A stretch of DNA of 53,412 nucleotides. Origin: Pediococcus damnosus (lineage in GTDB: Bacteria > Bacillota > Bacilli > Lactobacillales > Lactobacillaceae). Location of the stretch: positions 1-53,412 of the forward strand of contig NZ_JQBD01000005.1 in assembly GCF_001437255.1 (NCBI RefSeq). The letters are read 5' to 3'. Below the pieces are notes generated by a model. That model did no database searches, had not been told where the DNA came from, and saw only the letters and a program-made list of their open reading frames with translations. Made by a program: the position numbers and the translations under genes. How positions within the stretch are numbered: position 1 is the first letter of the stretch; each line of letters starts with the position of its first letter. Of this stretch, positions 29,366-37,421 are shown piece after piece.

Positions 29366-29374
29366 TGTTACAAT
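29366..29374 (+). promoter_or_regulatory. Extended -10 promoter of the LysM gene
   Basis: TG-T-TACAAT at 29366-29374 lies 30 bp before the start codon. No good -35 is seen. Confidence 0.5.
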
Positions 29375-29404
29375 TGTTCTGGTAGTTTTCTAGGAGGAAT
29401 GAAA

Positions 29405-30049
29405 ATGAGTCAAAATAATAACAATGATTCTGAAAATAAGAATAGGAAGAACCAAGAAACTGATACAGATCAATTTACGACGGATAAACCGTCAAGAAGT
29501 GCAAACAGAAAGTCGCATCGATATACCAAACTAATTATCACATTCGTTGGAATTGTAATTGTTTTATTGTTTATTTCACCAATTGTGGTCTATAAACATA
29601 ATCAAAATAATTTTAACCGGCCACAAACCGATGCTCAAATTGCCTCCTCCAAAAAAAAGGCAAATGCTTCTAGCAAAAAGATTGCTGATGCATCTGCCGA
29701 AAAAGCCTTAAAAAAAGTGGCTGACTCTGTTAGTGAAAGTAAATCAAAAGCGCAAAGTGCTTCTAGCCAAACCGCTAAAAGTAGTTCAATAGCTGCATCT
29801 AATTCCAAAGCTGCGAAGTCCTCAACCAGTTCAAGTTCTTCCAGCTCAAGTTCCAGCAGTTCAAGTTCTAGTAGCTCAAGTTCCAGTAGCTCAAGCAATA
29901 CAGAAAAGAAATATGTCACAGTTCCTGCTGGAGAGGGATTGTACAGAATTGCAGTTAATAATGGTATTTCACAACAAAAGCTAATGGAACTCAATGGATT
30001 AACAAGTAGTTCTGAATTGGAACCCGGCCAACGTTTGCGGGTAAAATAA
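29405..30049 (+). CDS. Membrane-anchored LysM-domain protein with serine-rich linker
   Basis: This 214-residue protein has a polar, Asn/Lys-rich cytoplasmic N-terminus (1-40) and a single membrane anchor (about 42-63, LIITFVGIVIVLLFISP). An Ala/Ser/Lys-rich extracellular stretch follows, then a nearly pure serine run (about 139-164) and a C-terminal LysM domain (about 167-214, YVTVPAGEGLYRIAV). LysM binds peptidoglycan, so the protein is probably a wall-spanning tether; no catalytic domain is present. The ATG at 29405 is 7 nt after AGGAGG (29392-29397); an ATG at 29399 is too close. Similar genes precede cmk in other Firmicutes. Confidence 0.85.
   Translation: MSQNNNNDSENKNRKNQETDTDQFTTDKPSRSANRKSHRYTKLIITFVGIVIVLLFISPIVVYKHNQNNFNRPQTDAQIASSKKKANASSKKIADASAEKALKKVADSVSESKSKAQSASSQTAKSSSIAASNSKAAKSSTSSSSSSSSSSSSSSSSSSSSSSSNTEKKYVTVPAGEGLYRIAVNNGISQQKLMELNGLTSSSELEPGQRLRVK
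29851..29895 (+). repeat. 15-bp tandem repeat coding for the serine run
   Basis: Three adjacent 15-bp units (29851-29865, 29866-29880, 29881-29895) of the form TTCCAGTAGCTCAAG differ at only a few positions, and a shorter unit precedes them. Each unit adds five serine codons, so gain or loss keeps the frame. Confidence 0.8.
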
Positions 30050-30071
30050 CTAATAAGGGGTCGTTTTATAC

Positions 30072-30749
30072 ATGGAAAAGCAGAATATCCAGGTTGCAAT
30101 CGATGGACCAGCATCTGCTGGAAAAAGTACTGTTGCCAAATTAGTAGCAACTTCATTCGGTTATATTTATTGTGATACAGGTGCAATGTACCGTGCAGTT
30201 ACATTGCAAGCCATGCACAATAAAATTGCACTCACTGACGAATCAAAAATTTTAACAATGCTAAAACAAACAAAGATATCCTTTAAACCTGGCGAACCAG
30301 TTCAGCATGTTTTTGTAAATGATTCAGAAGTAACTGAAGATATCAGACAACCAAAAATTACTAATTCTGTTTCAACAGTAGCTAGTTTGCCTAGCATCCG
30401 CACAGAATTAGTTGAGCGCCAACGAGAGATAGCGGCTAAAAGTAGCATTGTGATGGATGGGCGTGATATTGGAACTGCAGTTTTGCCCAATGCTCAAGTT
30501 AAAATATTTTTAATCGCTAGTGTTGATGAACGCGCCGAACGACGATATAAGGAAAACATCGCTAAGGGAATCAATACACCATTGTCACAGCTGAAAGACG
30601 AGATTGAAACTCGTGATCGAAAAGATTCAACCAGAAAAACATCACCCTTAACAAAAGCAGGTGATGCAATCGAAGTTGATACGACTTCAATGACCATTGA
30701 ACAAGTTGTTAAAGAGATTACTAAAATTATTAATTTAAAAATAAAATGA
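30072..30749 (+). CDS. cmk: Cytidylate kinase
   Basis: Cmk phosphorylates CMP and dCMP with ATP in pyrimidine nucleotide metabolism. The 225-residue protein has the P-loop GPASAGKST near 12-20, the segment [15 protein letters not shown], the [14 protein letters not shown] block near 131-144 and a final helix, all characteristic of the bacterial enzyme. It lies between the LysM gene and the S1-domain gene; the cmk-rpsA order is widely conserved. The ribosome binding site is AAGGGG. Confidence 0.96.
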   Translation: MEKQNIQVAIDGPASAGKSTVAKLVATSFGYIYCDTGAMYRAVTLQAMHNKIALTDESKILTMLKQTKISFKPGEPVQHVFVNDSEVTEDIRQPKITNSVSTVASLPSIRTELVERQREIAAKSSIVMDGRDIGTAVLPNAQVKIFLIASVDERAERRYKENIAKGINTPLSQLKDEIETRDRKDSTRKTSPLTKAGDAIEVDTTSMTIEQVVKEITKIINLKIK

Positions 30750-30832
30750 GAATTCTAATTTATTTAACTAGCTTTTATTGTTAATTTCAGCTATGATAGA
30801 TTAGTATAGTGTTCTTAAGGAGGAAATTCGTA

Positions 30833-32092
30833 ATGAGTGAAAACGAATCAGGTCAAAATAATGATTTATTAAATGCACTTAACAGTGTAGAAGATGTAAA
30901 AGTTGGTGATGTCGTTACTGGAGAAGTATTAGACATTGACGATGATAAACAAGCTATTGTAGGTATTGAAGGTACTGGTGTTGAAGGTGTTGTTCCATTG
31001 CGTGAGCTCTCAACTGCTCATATCGATGATATTAATGATGCTGTTAAAGTTGGTGACAAGTTAGATCTTGTTGTTATTTCTAAAATTGGAAATGACAAAG
31101 AGGGTGGCAGTTACTTACTTTCTCACAAACGTATCGAAGCTCGCAAAGTTTGGGACGATATTCAGAAGAAAGCCGATGCTGGTGAAGAGATTGAAGCACC
31201 TGTTACCCAAGTTGTTAAAGGTGGCTTAGTCGTTGATGCTGGTGTTCGTGGATTTATTCCTGCATCAATGATTGAAGATCGTTATGTTGAAGATCTAAGC
31301 GTTTATAAAGGTCAAACTTTAAAGTTAAAGATTGTTGAAGTTGATCCAGCTGAAAACCGCTTAATCTTGTCACATAAAGCAATTGTTCAAGCAGAAAATG
31401 CTGCTAAACGTAAGGAATTAATGGAGCATCTAAAAGCAGGAGACATCGTTGAGGGAACTGTAGCTCGCTTAACAAACTTTGGTGCTTTTGTTGACCTTGG
31501 TGGTGTTGATGGATTGGTTCATGTTTCTGAAATCGCTTATGAGCATGTTAACAAGCCTTCAGATAAGTTAAAGGTTGGTCAAAAAATCAACGTTAAGGTT
31601 CTTTCAATTGATGAAGAACGTGGCCGTATTTCATTGTCATTGAAACAAACATTGCCTGGACCTTGGGACGATATTGAAGAAAAAGCTCCAGCAGGTTCTG
31701 TTATTGAAGGTACTGTTAGACGTTTAACTGACTTTGGTGCTTTTGTTGAAGTATTCCCAGGTGTTGAAGGTTTAGTTCATATTTCTCAAATTTCTCATGA
31801 ACATATTGACGATCCTAGTGATGTTTTGAAGACCGGAGATAAAATTAAGGTCAAAGTTTTGGAAGTTCATCCAGATGCACATCGTTTGGCACTTTCAATC
31901 AAGGCTTTAGAAGAAGCTCCTAAGTCTGAACCAAAACATAACTCTAATAATAATAACAACAATTCTCGAAGCAAACGTCCGGCAGCAAATAACTACCGTA
32001 ACAATGCTCCTGAGGAAAGTACAGGATTTACATTAGGTGATTTAGTTGGCAAAGCACTTAAAGATAGCCAAGCTGATAATGACAAAAAGTAA
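30833..32092 (+). CDS. rpsA: S1-domain RNA-binding protein (30S protein S1 homologue)
   Basis: This 419-residue protein contains four S1 OB-fold repeats (about 20-92, 107-175, 190-260 and 277-345); the last two show the canonical GAFVDLGGVDGLVHVSEI and GAFVEVFPGVEGLVHISQI blocks. The C-terminus ends in an Asn/Lys-rich tail with a short Asn run. Gram-positive S1 homologues are shorter than the six-repeat E. coli protein and bind RNA; a mRNA-delivery role is less certain here. The ATG at 30833 follows AAGGAGG (30817-30823) by 9 nt; the frame is open to 30809. A terminator follows and der comes next. Confidence 0.93.
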   Translation: MSENESGQNNDLLNALNSVEDVKVGDVVTGEVLDIDDDKQAIVGIEGTGVEGVVPLRELSTAHIDDINDAVKVGDKLDLVVISKIGNDKEGGSYLLSHKRIEARKVWDDIQKKADAGEEIEAPVTQVVKGGLVVDAGVRGFIPASMIEDRYVEDLSVYKGQTLKLKIVEVDPAENRLILSHKAIVQAENAAKRKELMEHLKAGDIVEGTVARLTNFGAFVDLGGVDGLVHVSEIAYEHVNKPSDKLKVGQKINVKVLSIDEERGRISLSLKQTLPGPWDDIEEKAPAGSVIEGTVRRLTDFGAFVEVFPGVEGLVHISQISHEHIDDPSDVLKTGDKIKVKVLEVHPDAHRLALSIKALEEAPKSEPKHNSNNNNNNSRSKRPAANNYRNNAPEESTGFTLGDLVGKALKDSQADNDKK

Positions 32093-32111
32093 TTTAAAAT
32101 AACAATTACTG

Positions 32112-32139
32112 AGGCTGTGATTATTTCACAGCCTTTTTT
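32112..32139 (+). terminator. Rho-independent terminator between rpsA and der
   Basis: AGGCTGTGA/TCACAGCCT (32112-32120 and 32126-32134) with a 5-nt loop is followed by a T run. It lies only 25 bp before der. Confidence 0.92.
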
Positions 32140-32164
32140 ATAAACTAGAAAGTGAGGTTCTACT

Positions 32165-33475
32165 ATGGCAAATCCAGTTGTTGCCATTGTTGGCCGTCCC
32201 AATGTGGGAAAATCAACAATTTTTAACCGGGTTGTTGGCGATCGAATTTCGATTGTTGAAGATACTCCCGGTGTTACTCGTGATCGAATATACGCCCATA
32301 GTGAATGGGTTGGTCATGAGTTTAGTGTAATCGATACTGGTGGTATTGATATCAGTGATGAACCATTTGTTAATCAAATTCAGGATCAAGCTGAAATTGC
32401 AATTGACGAAGCTGATGTTATTGTATTTTTAGTAAGTGCTAAAGAAGGAATAACTGATGCTGATGAAAAAGTGGCTCGAATTCTATACAAAGCAAATAAG
32501 CCAGTTATCTTAGCCGTTAATAAGACCGATAATGCTGAACTTCGTCAACAAATTTATGATTTTTATAGTCTTGGATTTGGCGATCCTTACCCAATCTCTG
32601 GTAGTCATGGCCTTGGTTTAGGTGATTTATTAGATGCAATTGTAAAGGAATTCCCGGATGAGGTAAAAGAAGAAAAAGATGATTCAATTCGATTCAGTTT
32701 AATTGGTCGTCCAAATGTTGGTAAATCTTCGCTTGTAAATGCAATTCTGGGGGAAAATCGAGTAATTGTATCCGATATTGCTGGAACAACCCGTGATGCG
32801 ATTGATACTAAGTTTACAACGCCTGAAGGACATAAATTCACCATGGTCGATACAGCAGGTATGCGTAAAAAGGGAAAAGTTTACGAAAATACCGAAAGAT
32901 ATAGTGTTATGCGGGCAATGAAGGCTATTGATAACAGTAATGTGGTTCTCGTCGTTTTAAATGCTGAAGAGGGTATTCGTGAGCAAGATAAACGAATTGC
33001 CGGATATGCGCATGAGGCTGGTCGTGGAATTATTATCGTTGTGAATAAGTGGGATACTTTAAAAAAGGATAATCACACACTTCATGAATTCGAAATGGGA
33101 ATTCGCGAGCAGTTTGCCTATCTTAGTTATGCGCCAATTATCTTTGTTTCGGCCGTTACTAATCAACGACTTTCACAATTACCTGAACTCATTGAACGTG
33201 TTGATAAGAACCATCGTCGTCGTGTTCAATCATCAACTCTTAATGATGTGTTAATGGATGCCATTGCAATCAATCCAACGCCTAGCGATAATGGTAAGCG
33301 TCTGCGCGTTTACTATGGCACACAGGTAAGTACAGAGCCTCCAACATTCGTCATTTTTGTAAATGACCCAGATATGATGCATTTTTCATATGAACGTTTC
33401 TTAGAAAATCGAATCCGTGAAGCTTTTGATTTTTCTGGAACTCCTATTCATTTAATTGAACGTCGTCGTAAGTAA
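32165..33475 (+). CDS. der: GTPase Der (EngA)
   Basis: Der is an essential double-GTPase required for 50S ribosomal subunit assembly. The 436-residue product has two tandem G domains, each with GRPNVGKS (residues 10-17 and 181-188), DTGG/DTAG G3 motifs and NKTD/NKWD G4 motifs, followed by a C-terminal KH-like domain with IHLIERRRK at the end. GTGAGG serves as ribosome binding site. No promoter is visible in the 25 bp after the rpsA terminator, so it probably depends on read-through from rpsA. Confidence 0.98.
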   Translation: MANPVVAIVGRPNVGKSTIFNRVVGDRISIVEDTPGVTRDRIYAHSEWVGHEFSVIDTGGIDISDEPFVNQIQDQAEIAIDEADVIVFLVSAKEGITDADEKVARILYKANKPVILAVNKTDNAELRQQIYDFYSLGFGDPYPISGSHGLGLGDLLDAIVKEFPDEVKEEKDDSIRFSLIGRPNVGKSSLVNAILGENRVIVSDIAGTTRDAIDTKFTTPEGHKFTMVDTAGMRKKGKVYENTERYSVMRAMKAIDNSNVVLVVLNAEEGIREQDKRIAGYAHEAGRGIIIVVNKWDTLKKDNHTLHEFEMGIREQFAYLSYAPIIFVSAVTNQRLSQLPELIERVDKNHRRRVQSSTLNDVLMDAIAINPTPSDNGKRLRVYYGTQVSTEPPTFVIFVNDPDMMHFSYERFLENRIREAFDFSGTPIHLIERRRK

Positions 33476-33541
33476 TTTTTAATGATCTTTCTATTTTTTA
33501 GTTAAAATGGCTGCTTATTTTGATGAATCGCACTAAAAGCC

Positions 33542-33570
33542 TTGTCATATCAGCTTTCCTGTGATATCTT
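33542..33570 (+). promoter_or_regulatory. Promoter of hup
   Basis: TTGTCA (33542-33547) and TATCTT (33565-33570) are spaced by 17 bp, with TGA before the -10 (extended -10). It would give a leader of about 105 nt. Confidence 0.6.
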
Positions 33571-33579
33571 TGAAATTGA

Positions 33580-33657
33580 AATAATACCGTTCAGGGTTAT
33601 TGTTTCGTCATTTTTGGACCACTCAAAAATGACAGGTTGATGATTGATCATCAACTT
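33580..33657 (+). promoter_or_regulatory. Structured 5' leader of hup (three hairpins)
   Basis: Three hairpins follow one another: a bulged one at 33580-33601, a perfect 10-bp one (33607-33616 with 33624-33633, loop GACCACT) and a 10-bp one with a single G-T pair (33634-33643 with 33648-33657, loop TTGA). The last ends 10 bp before the AGGAGGTGA ribosome binding site. I know of no named family that matches. Confidence 0.6.
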
Positions 33658-33683
33658 AATTTTACCTAGGAGGTGAATTCATA

Positions 33684-33959
33684 ATGGCAAACAAAGCTCA
33701 ATTAGTAGATGATGTTGCATCAAAAACTGGTTTAACTAAAAAGGATGCTGCTGCAGCTGTTGACGCTGTCTTCGGTTCAGTTCAATCCACTTTAGCTAAA
33801 GGTGAAAAGGTACAATTGATCGGTTTTGGTAACTTCGAAGTACGTCAACGTGCTGCTCGTAAGGGCCGTAACCCTCAAACTGGTAAGGAAATTCAAATTC
33901 CTGCTAGCAAAGTTCCTGCATTTAAGCCAGGAAAAGCATTGAAAGATGCTGTTAAATAA
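33684..33959 (+). CDS. hup: DNA-binding protein HU
   Basis: HU is the main nucleoid-associated protein: it binds DNA without strong sequence specificity and bends it. The 91-residue product has the standard helical dimerisation half ([20 protein letters not shown]) and the DNA-embracing beta arm ([21 protein letters not shown]). Length and sequence are typical of Lactobacillales. A near-perfect AGGAGGTGA (33668-33676) predicts very strong translation. It stands alone, with its own promoter, structured leader and terminator. Confidence 0.98.
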   Translation: MANKAQLVDDVASKTGLTKKDAAAAVDAVFGSVQSTLAKGEKVQLIGFGNFEVRQRAARKGRNPQTGKEIQIPASKVPAFKPGKALKDAVK

Positions 33960-33981
33960 TCTTTCAAACATTTTTATTTAG

Positions 33982-34017
33982 AAATCCAGCATAGCGTAAG
34001 TTATGTTGGATTTTTTT
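33982..34017 (+). terminator. Rho-independent terminator after hup
   Basis: A 12-bp stem AAATCCAGCATA/TATGTTGGATTT (33982-33993 and 34002-34013, one G-T pair) with an 8-nt loop runs into a T tract. Confidence 0.92.
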
Positions 34018-34069
34018 AATAAAAACGCATAATATGAAGATACAAATTTTATGTTGAAAGGTGGATATC

Positions 34070-35338
34070 ATGAGCTATTCGGAACAAGTTTTAAAAAAGT
34101 TTGAGAGCGGTGATATTAAGGAAGGCAACCGTTTATATGGATGGGCTTTGCGAAAAGATGATGACGATACTTTAAATAGTTTAGCTGAGGAACTATATGG
34201 ACTTGGCTTTGATGGAAAAGCGAAACGCATTTACGAGAATCTGTTAAAAAAATATCCTGATGAAGATACTTTACGTGTAAATATTGCAGATATCGAAATC
34301 GGACAAGGAAATACCAACGATGCATTGCAACAACTTTCTCAAGTCAAGCCAGATTCGGATGCTTATCTGCAATCTTTGCTTGTTTCTGCCGATCTTTACC
34401 AGACTGAAGAGCTTTACGAGGTTAGTGAACAAAAGCTGTTAGAGGCCGAAAAAATAGCTCCTGACGAACAGGTCGTTTTATTTGCTCTTGCAGAGTTTTA
34501 TAACATGATGCAAAACTACAAAAAAGCGACGGCTTATTATTTAACTTTAATCAAACGTGGTATTTTAAATTTATCCTCAGTGAATTTAGTTGCTCGACTA
34601 GCAACAGCCTATGCAGGTATGGGTAAATTTGAAACAAGTATGGCTTATTTCGAACAAATTAAGGATTCTGACAAAACACCTGATATTCTATTCCAGCAGG
34701 GATTTGTTTATTTACAACTTAAAAACTATTCAAGTGCCATTGATATGCTGATGCAGCTTCGTGATACTAATCAGGATTATGTATCGTTATATCCGGTTCT
34801 GGCAGAAGCACAGGAAAATAATGGTGATTTGGACGCCGCCTATAAGACAATTCAAGAAGGCCTTAGTTATGATGAATATAACGAGGATCTCTTTGTTCAG
34901 GCTGCTCGTTTAGCTACGCAATTACAGAAGTTTGATGAAGCCGAACACTACTTGAAAAAAGCAATTAAAATTAATCCTGAACAAATGCATGCAGTTGTCG
35001 AACTTAGCAACTTATACATTCAGCAACAGCGTTATCAGGATAATAAAGATTTACTGCAGCCTTATATTCAAGAAAACGATTTGGATCCTCAAATTTATTG
35101 GAATACTGCGGTTTCTGAAGAACATCTTGAAAATTTCAAAGAGGCACAAACAGCATATCAAAATGCTTTTCCGTTTTTCACAAATAATGCTGACTTTTTG
35201 CATGCCGCCGTTTACTTTTTCCGACAGGTTGGTTCAGATGATTGGACCGTTAAAGCTTTAAAAGCATATTTAAAACTCGTTCCAGATGATCAGGAATTTA
35301 ACCTAATGTTGGAAGATTATGAAGAAAATGGGTTTTGA
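34070..35338 (+). CDS. Tetratricopeptide repeat protein (YpiA-like)
   Basis: This 422-residue protein consists largely of tetratricopeptide repeats; repeat cores such as GFDGKAKRIYENLLKKYPD, YKKATAYYLTLI, LDAAYKTIQEGL and FDEAEHYLKKAIKINPEQ are visible across its length. It has no signal peptide or membrane segment and is likely a cytoplasmic scaffold. It resembles YpiA, whose function is not established. The ATG at 34070 is preferred, with AAAGGTGG 5 nt upstream; an in-frame GTG at 34061 lies inside that site. Confidence 0.85.
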   Translation: MSYSEQVLKKFESGDIKEGNRLYGWALRKDDDDTLNSLAEELYGLGFDGKAKRIYENLLKKYPDEDTLRVNIADIEIGQGNTNDALQQLSQVKPDSDAYLQSLLVSADLYQTEELYEVSEQKLLEAEKIAPDEQVVLFALAEFYNMMQNYKKATAYYLTLIKRGILNLSSVNLVARLATAYAGMGKFETSMAYFEQIKDSDKTPDILFQQGFVYLQLKNYSSAIDMLMQLRDTNQDYVSLYPVLAEAQENNGDLDAAYKTIQEGLSYDEYNEDLFVQAARLATQLQKFDEAEHYLKKAIKINPEQMHAVVELSNLYIQQQRYQDNKDLLQPYIQENDLDPQIYWNTAVSEEHLENFKEAQTAYQNAFPFFTNNADFLHAAVYFFRQVGSDDWTVKALKAYLKLVPDDQEFNLMLEDYEENGF

Positions 35339-35364
35339 GCTTTAGAAGTGTTTTGTGCTAAGAT
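35335..35364 (+). promoter_or_regulatory. Possible promoter of the GNAT-like gene
   Basis: TTGAGC (35335-35340) and TAAGAT (35359-35364) are spaced by 18 bp, with TGC before the -10 (extended -10). Confidence 0.5.
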
Positions 35365-35408
35365 AGAATCTGTTAATTAAATTTATAAATTGTATTGAGG
35401 GAAAAAGG

Positions 35409-35828
35409 ATGTCTACTGAACAATATAAAATAAAAGCTTATTCACCAAAATTTGCCAAAAAAACAGTTACTGTTATGCGCAAAGTTTCGCAACGCACATT
35501 CGGAAATTTGGGGACCGACAATTTTGATGACCAGGTTAACCATTTTAAAAATGTGTTAGCCAAAAAATATGAAATGCGCATTGTAACTAGTTTTAACGAA
35601 CGAGTCATCTATGGTGTTACTATTTTTAACGACCATCAACTAATTGAACTGCTAGTAGATCCTGTAAAAAAAGGACTTGGCATATCTAATGAGCTATTAG
35701 ATATAGTTAAAAACCAGAGTAGTGGTAATCTCAGCTGTGAAACAAAGAGTCGCCAATTGGGCACCTTTTTACAACAAAACGGTTTTGAAATGACAACTGC
35801 AAATAAATTCGTTTGGCACGAAAATTAA
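35409..35828 (+). CDS. Probable GNAT-fold protein of unknown function
   Basis: This 139-residue protein is not confidently recognised. The middle strand pair (VIYGVTIFNDHQLIELLVDP) followed by KKGLGISNELLDIVKN and a C-terminal FLQQNGFEMTTANKFVWHE is the strand-loop-helix order of GNAT acetyltransferases, and the GLG loop could be a reduced acetyl-CoA site in which the usual Q/R is replaced by Val. The N-terminus is basic. It has its own possible promoter and lies 17 bp upstream of ntd. No substrate can be suggested. Confidence 0.6.
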   Translation: MSTEQYKIKAYSPKFAKKTVTVMRKVSQRTFGNLGTDNFDDQVNHFKNVLAKKYEMRIVTSFNERVIYGVTIFNDHQLIELLVDPVKKGLGISNELLDIVKNQSSGNLSCETKSRQLGTFLQQNGFEMTTANKFVWHEN

Positions 35829-35845
35829 TTTTATAGGAGCAAAAA

Positions 35846-36322
35846 ATGAGTAATCAAATTTACCTAGCAGCACCTTTTTTTAGTCCCGCTCAAAAGGAAC
35901 ATATTCAAACAGTTCAAAAGCTTTTAGCAAGTAATCCAACACTGAATGCAGATGAAATTTTCATACCAATGGACCATCAAATGGAAAGTGAAGAATTTGG
36001 TTCCTTTCGGTGGCAAACTGGTGTTTTTGGAAGTGACATGCGCCAAGTACATCGTGCTGATGCAGTCGTTGCTATTTTAGATTATAAAAAAGATACAGAT
36101 GGCATTAATCAACCGGATAGTGGCACAATTTTTGAAATTGGTGCAGCCTTTGAGGCAAATATTCCTGTAATCATGGTGCAATTCGAGCATGATCAAGAAT
36201 TAAACTTGATGCTTTCTAGAAGCTATACAGCGTTTTTTAATGGCCAGTCTGAAATTAAGCAACTTGCAACTTACAATTTTAATGACTTACCAACTGTTTT
36301 TAGTGATGTTAAAGTCTTTTGA
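35846..36322 (+). CDS. ntd: Nucleoside 2-deoxyribosyltransferase
   Basis: This 158-residue enzyme exchanges the base of 2'-deoxyribonucleosides for another purine or pyrimidine, a salvage activity typical of lactobacilli. The N-terminus IYLAAPFFSPAQKEHI, the RADAVVAILDY strand and the DSGTIFEIGAAFE segment are diagnostic; Glu97 corresponds to the catalytic glutamate (Glu98 in the L. leichmannii enzyme), and Asp91 is also conserved. Whether it is the type I (purine-only) or type II enzyme cannot be decided by eye. AGGAG lies 8 nt before the ATG. Confidence 0.92.
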   Translation: MSNQIYLAAPFFSPAQKEHIQTVQKLLASNPTLNADEIFIPMDHQMESEEFGSFRWQTGVFGSDMRQVHRADAVVAILDYKKDTDGINQPDSGTIFEIGAAFEANIPVIMVQFEHDQELNLMLSRSYTAFFNGQSEIKQLATYNFNDLPTVFSDVKVF

Positions 36323-36323
36323 C

Positions 36324-36396
36324 AAAAAATATACGAAATCTTTCAGTAAATTGAGGGGCACCCCCAAATGCTTTGAAAGATTTCGTATATTTTTTT
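36324..36396. terminator. Long bidirectional terminator between ntd and yitT
   Basis: A perfect 22-bp inverted repeat (36324-36345 with 36374-36395) begins with A6 and ends with T6, so it can terminate transcription from both converging genes. The 28-nt loop contains a small G/C-rich hairpin (TTGAGGGGCACCCCCAA). Confidence 0.9.
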
Positions 36397-36401
36397 ACTT
36401 T

Positions 36402-37277
36402 CTAACTAACTTTCTTACCAGTTGGCGAATCATAAGTAAATCCTTCGCCAATCACTTCATGAACATCAATGATCGAAATAAAAGCATGCGGATCTAGTTG
36501 ATTCACAATTCTTTTGGCCTCGCTTAGCTCATTGGGCGACAAAACACAAAACACCATTTTCTTTTCATCTTTTGAATAAGCTCCTTGAACATGAACAAAA
36601 CTGGCACCACGCTGCAAACTTTCCATTAATTGATCTGCAATTAATTGATAATTATCACTAATAACTAGAATTCCACGCTCTGCATAAGAACCAACCTGAG
36701 TAAACGTCACAATTTTTGAAAAAACAAATGCTGCAAGCAATGTATACATCATTTGACGAATATCGATATAGCAAAGAGAAATCGTCAAAACAACCGCATC
36801 TAAAACAAATAGGGTTTGTCCCATTGGTATACCACGCTTTTGTTCAATAATCCGCGCAATCACATCAGTTCCACCGGTTGTTCCGCCAAAACGGTAGACG
36901 AGGCCACTTCCGAATCCACCCGCTAAACCGGCCAAAATTCCAGCAATAAACATATCATGACCAATATCAATATTGATCGGCACCCGTTGCCAGATCCACA
37001 GCCACATTGATAACATCAATGTCCCAAAAATGGTGTAGTACAGCGCTCGTTTCCCTAAAAAACGGTACCCAATTGCTAGTAACGGAATATTAATTAAAAT
37101 GGTTGAATAGGCGGGATCAATATGAAATAATGCCCGAAAAATCAGTGTAATTCCTGTGGCACCACCTTCTGCCAAATGATTAGGAATATTAATTGCTGCT
37201 AAACCAAGGCCATATAAACAACAACCAAGAAAAATCATAAATAAATCTTTGAACCGCATTGACTCTTTTTTTACCAT
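36402..37277 (-). CDS. YitT family membrane protein
   Basis: This 291-residue protein belongs to the YitT family: an N-terminal membrane domain (five or six helices, about 8-190; DUF161-type repeats with GGATGITLIFR and GGTTGGTDVIARI) and a C-terminal soluble DUF2179 domain (about 205-285, ERGILVISDNYQLIADQLME). Its function is unknown; a transporter-like role is often guessed. The frame is open to 37355, but the ATG at 37277 is 6 nt after AGGTG and follows its own promoter. It is one of only two reverse-strand genes in the window. Confidence 0.9.
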   Translation of the reverse strand: MVKKESMRFKDLFMIFLGCCLYGLGLAAINIPNHLAEGGATGITLIFRALFHIDPAYSTILINIPLLAIGYRFLGKRALYYTIFGTLMLSMWLWIWQRVPINIDIGHDMFIAGILAGLAGGFGSGLVYRFGGTTGGTDVIARIIEQKRGIPMGQTLFVLDAVVLTISLCYIDIRQMMYTLLAAFVFSKIVTFTQVGSYAERGILVISDNYQLIADQLMESLQRGASFVHVQGAYSKDEKKMVFCVLSPNELSEAKRIVNQLDPHAFISIIDVHEVIGEGFTYDSPTGKKVS

Positions 37278-37301
37278 ATTTTTCACCTGCTTTACCTCAA
37301 T

Positions 37302-37329
37302 ATCATAACATATTCGTTGATCTAACCAA
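37302..37329 (-). promoter_or_regulatory. Promoter of the yitT-family gene
   Basis: On the minus strand TTGGTT (37329-37324) and TATGAT (37307-37302) are separated by 16 bp, with TGT directly before the -10. Confidence 0.65.
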
Positions 37330-37359
37330 TCGCATCTATTTTTAAAAATGGCCATATTC

Positions 37360-37368
37360 TGTTAAGAT
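37360..37368 (+). promoter_or_regulatory. Extended -10 promoter of cca
   Basis: TG-T-TAAGAT at 37360-37368 lies 53 bp before cca, divergent from the yitT promoter. Confidence 0.5.
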
Positions 37369-37421
37369 TAAGCGTAAGTTTAAAATTAAAATTATTAAAA
37401 GTTTAGGTTGGCGAGTTGTGT

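Noticed and set aside
29635-30186. 183-codon reverse-strand open frame with long Leu/Glu runs
   Set aside because: It is the antisense of the serine repeat and the start of cmk; composition is a mirror of the Ser codons, and there is no ribosome binding site.
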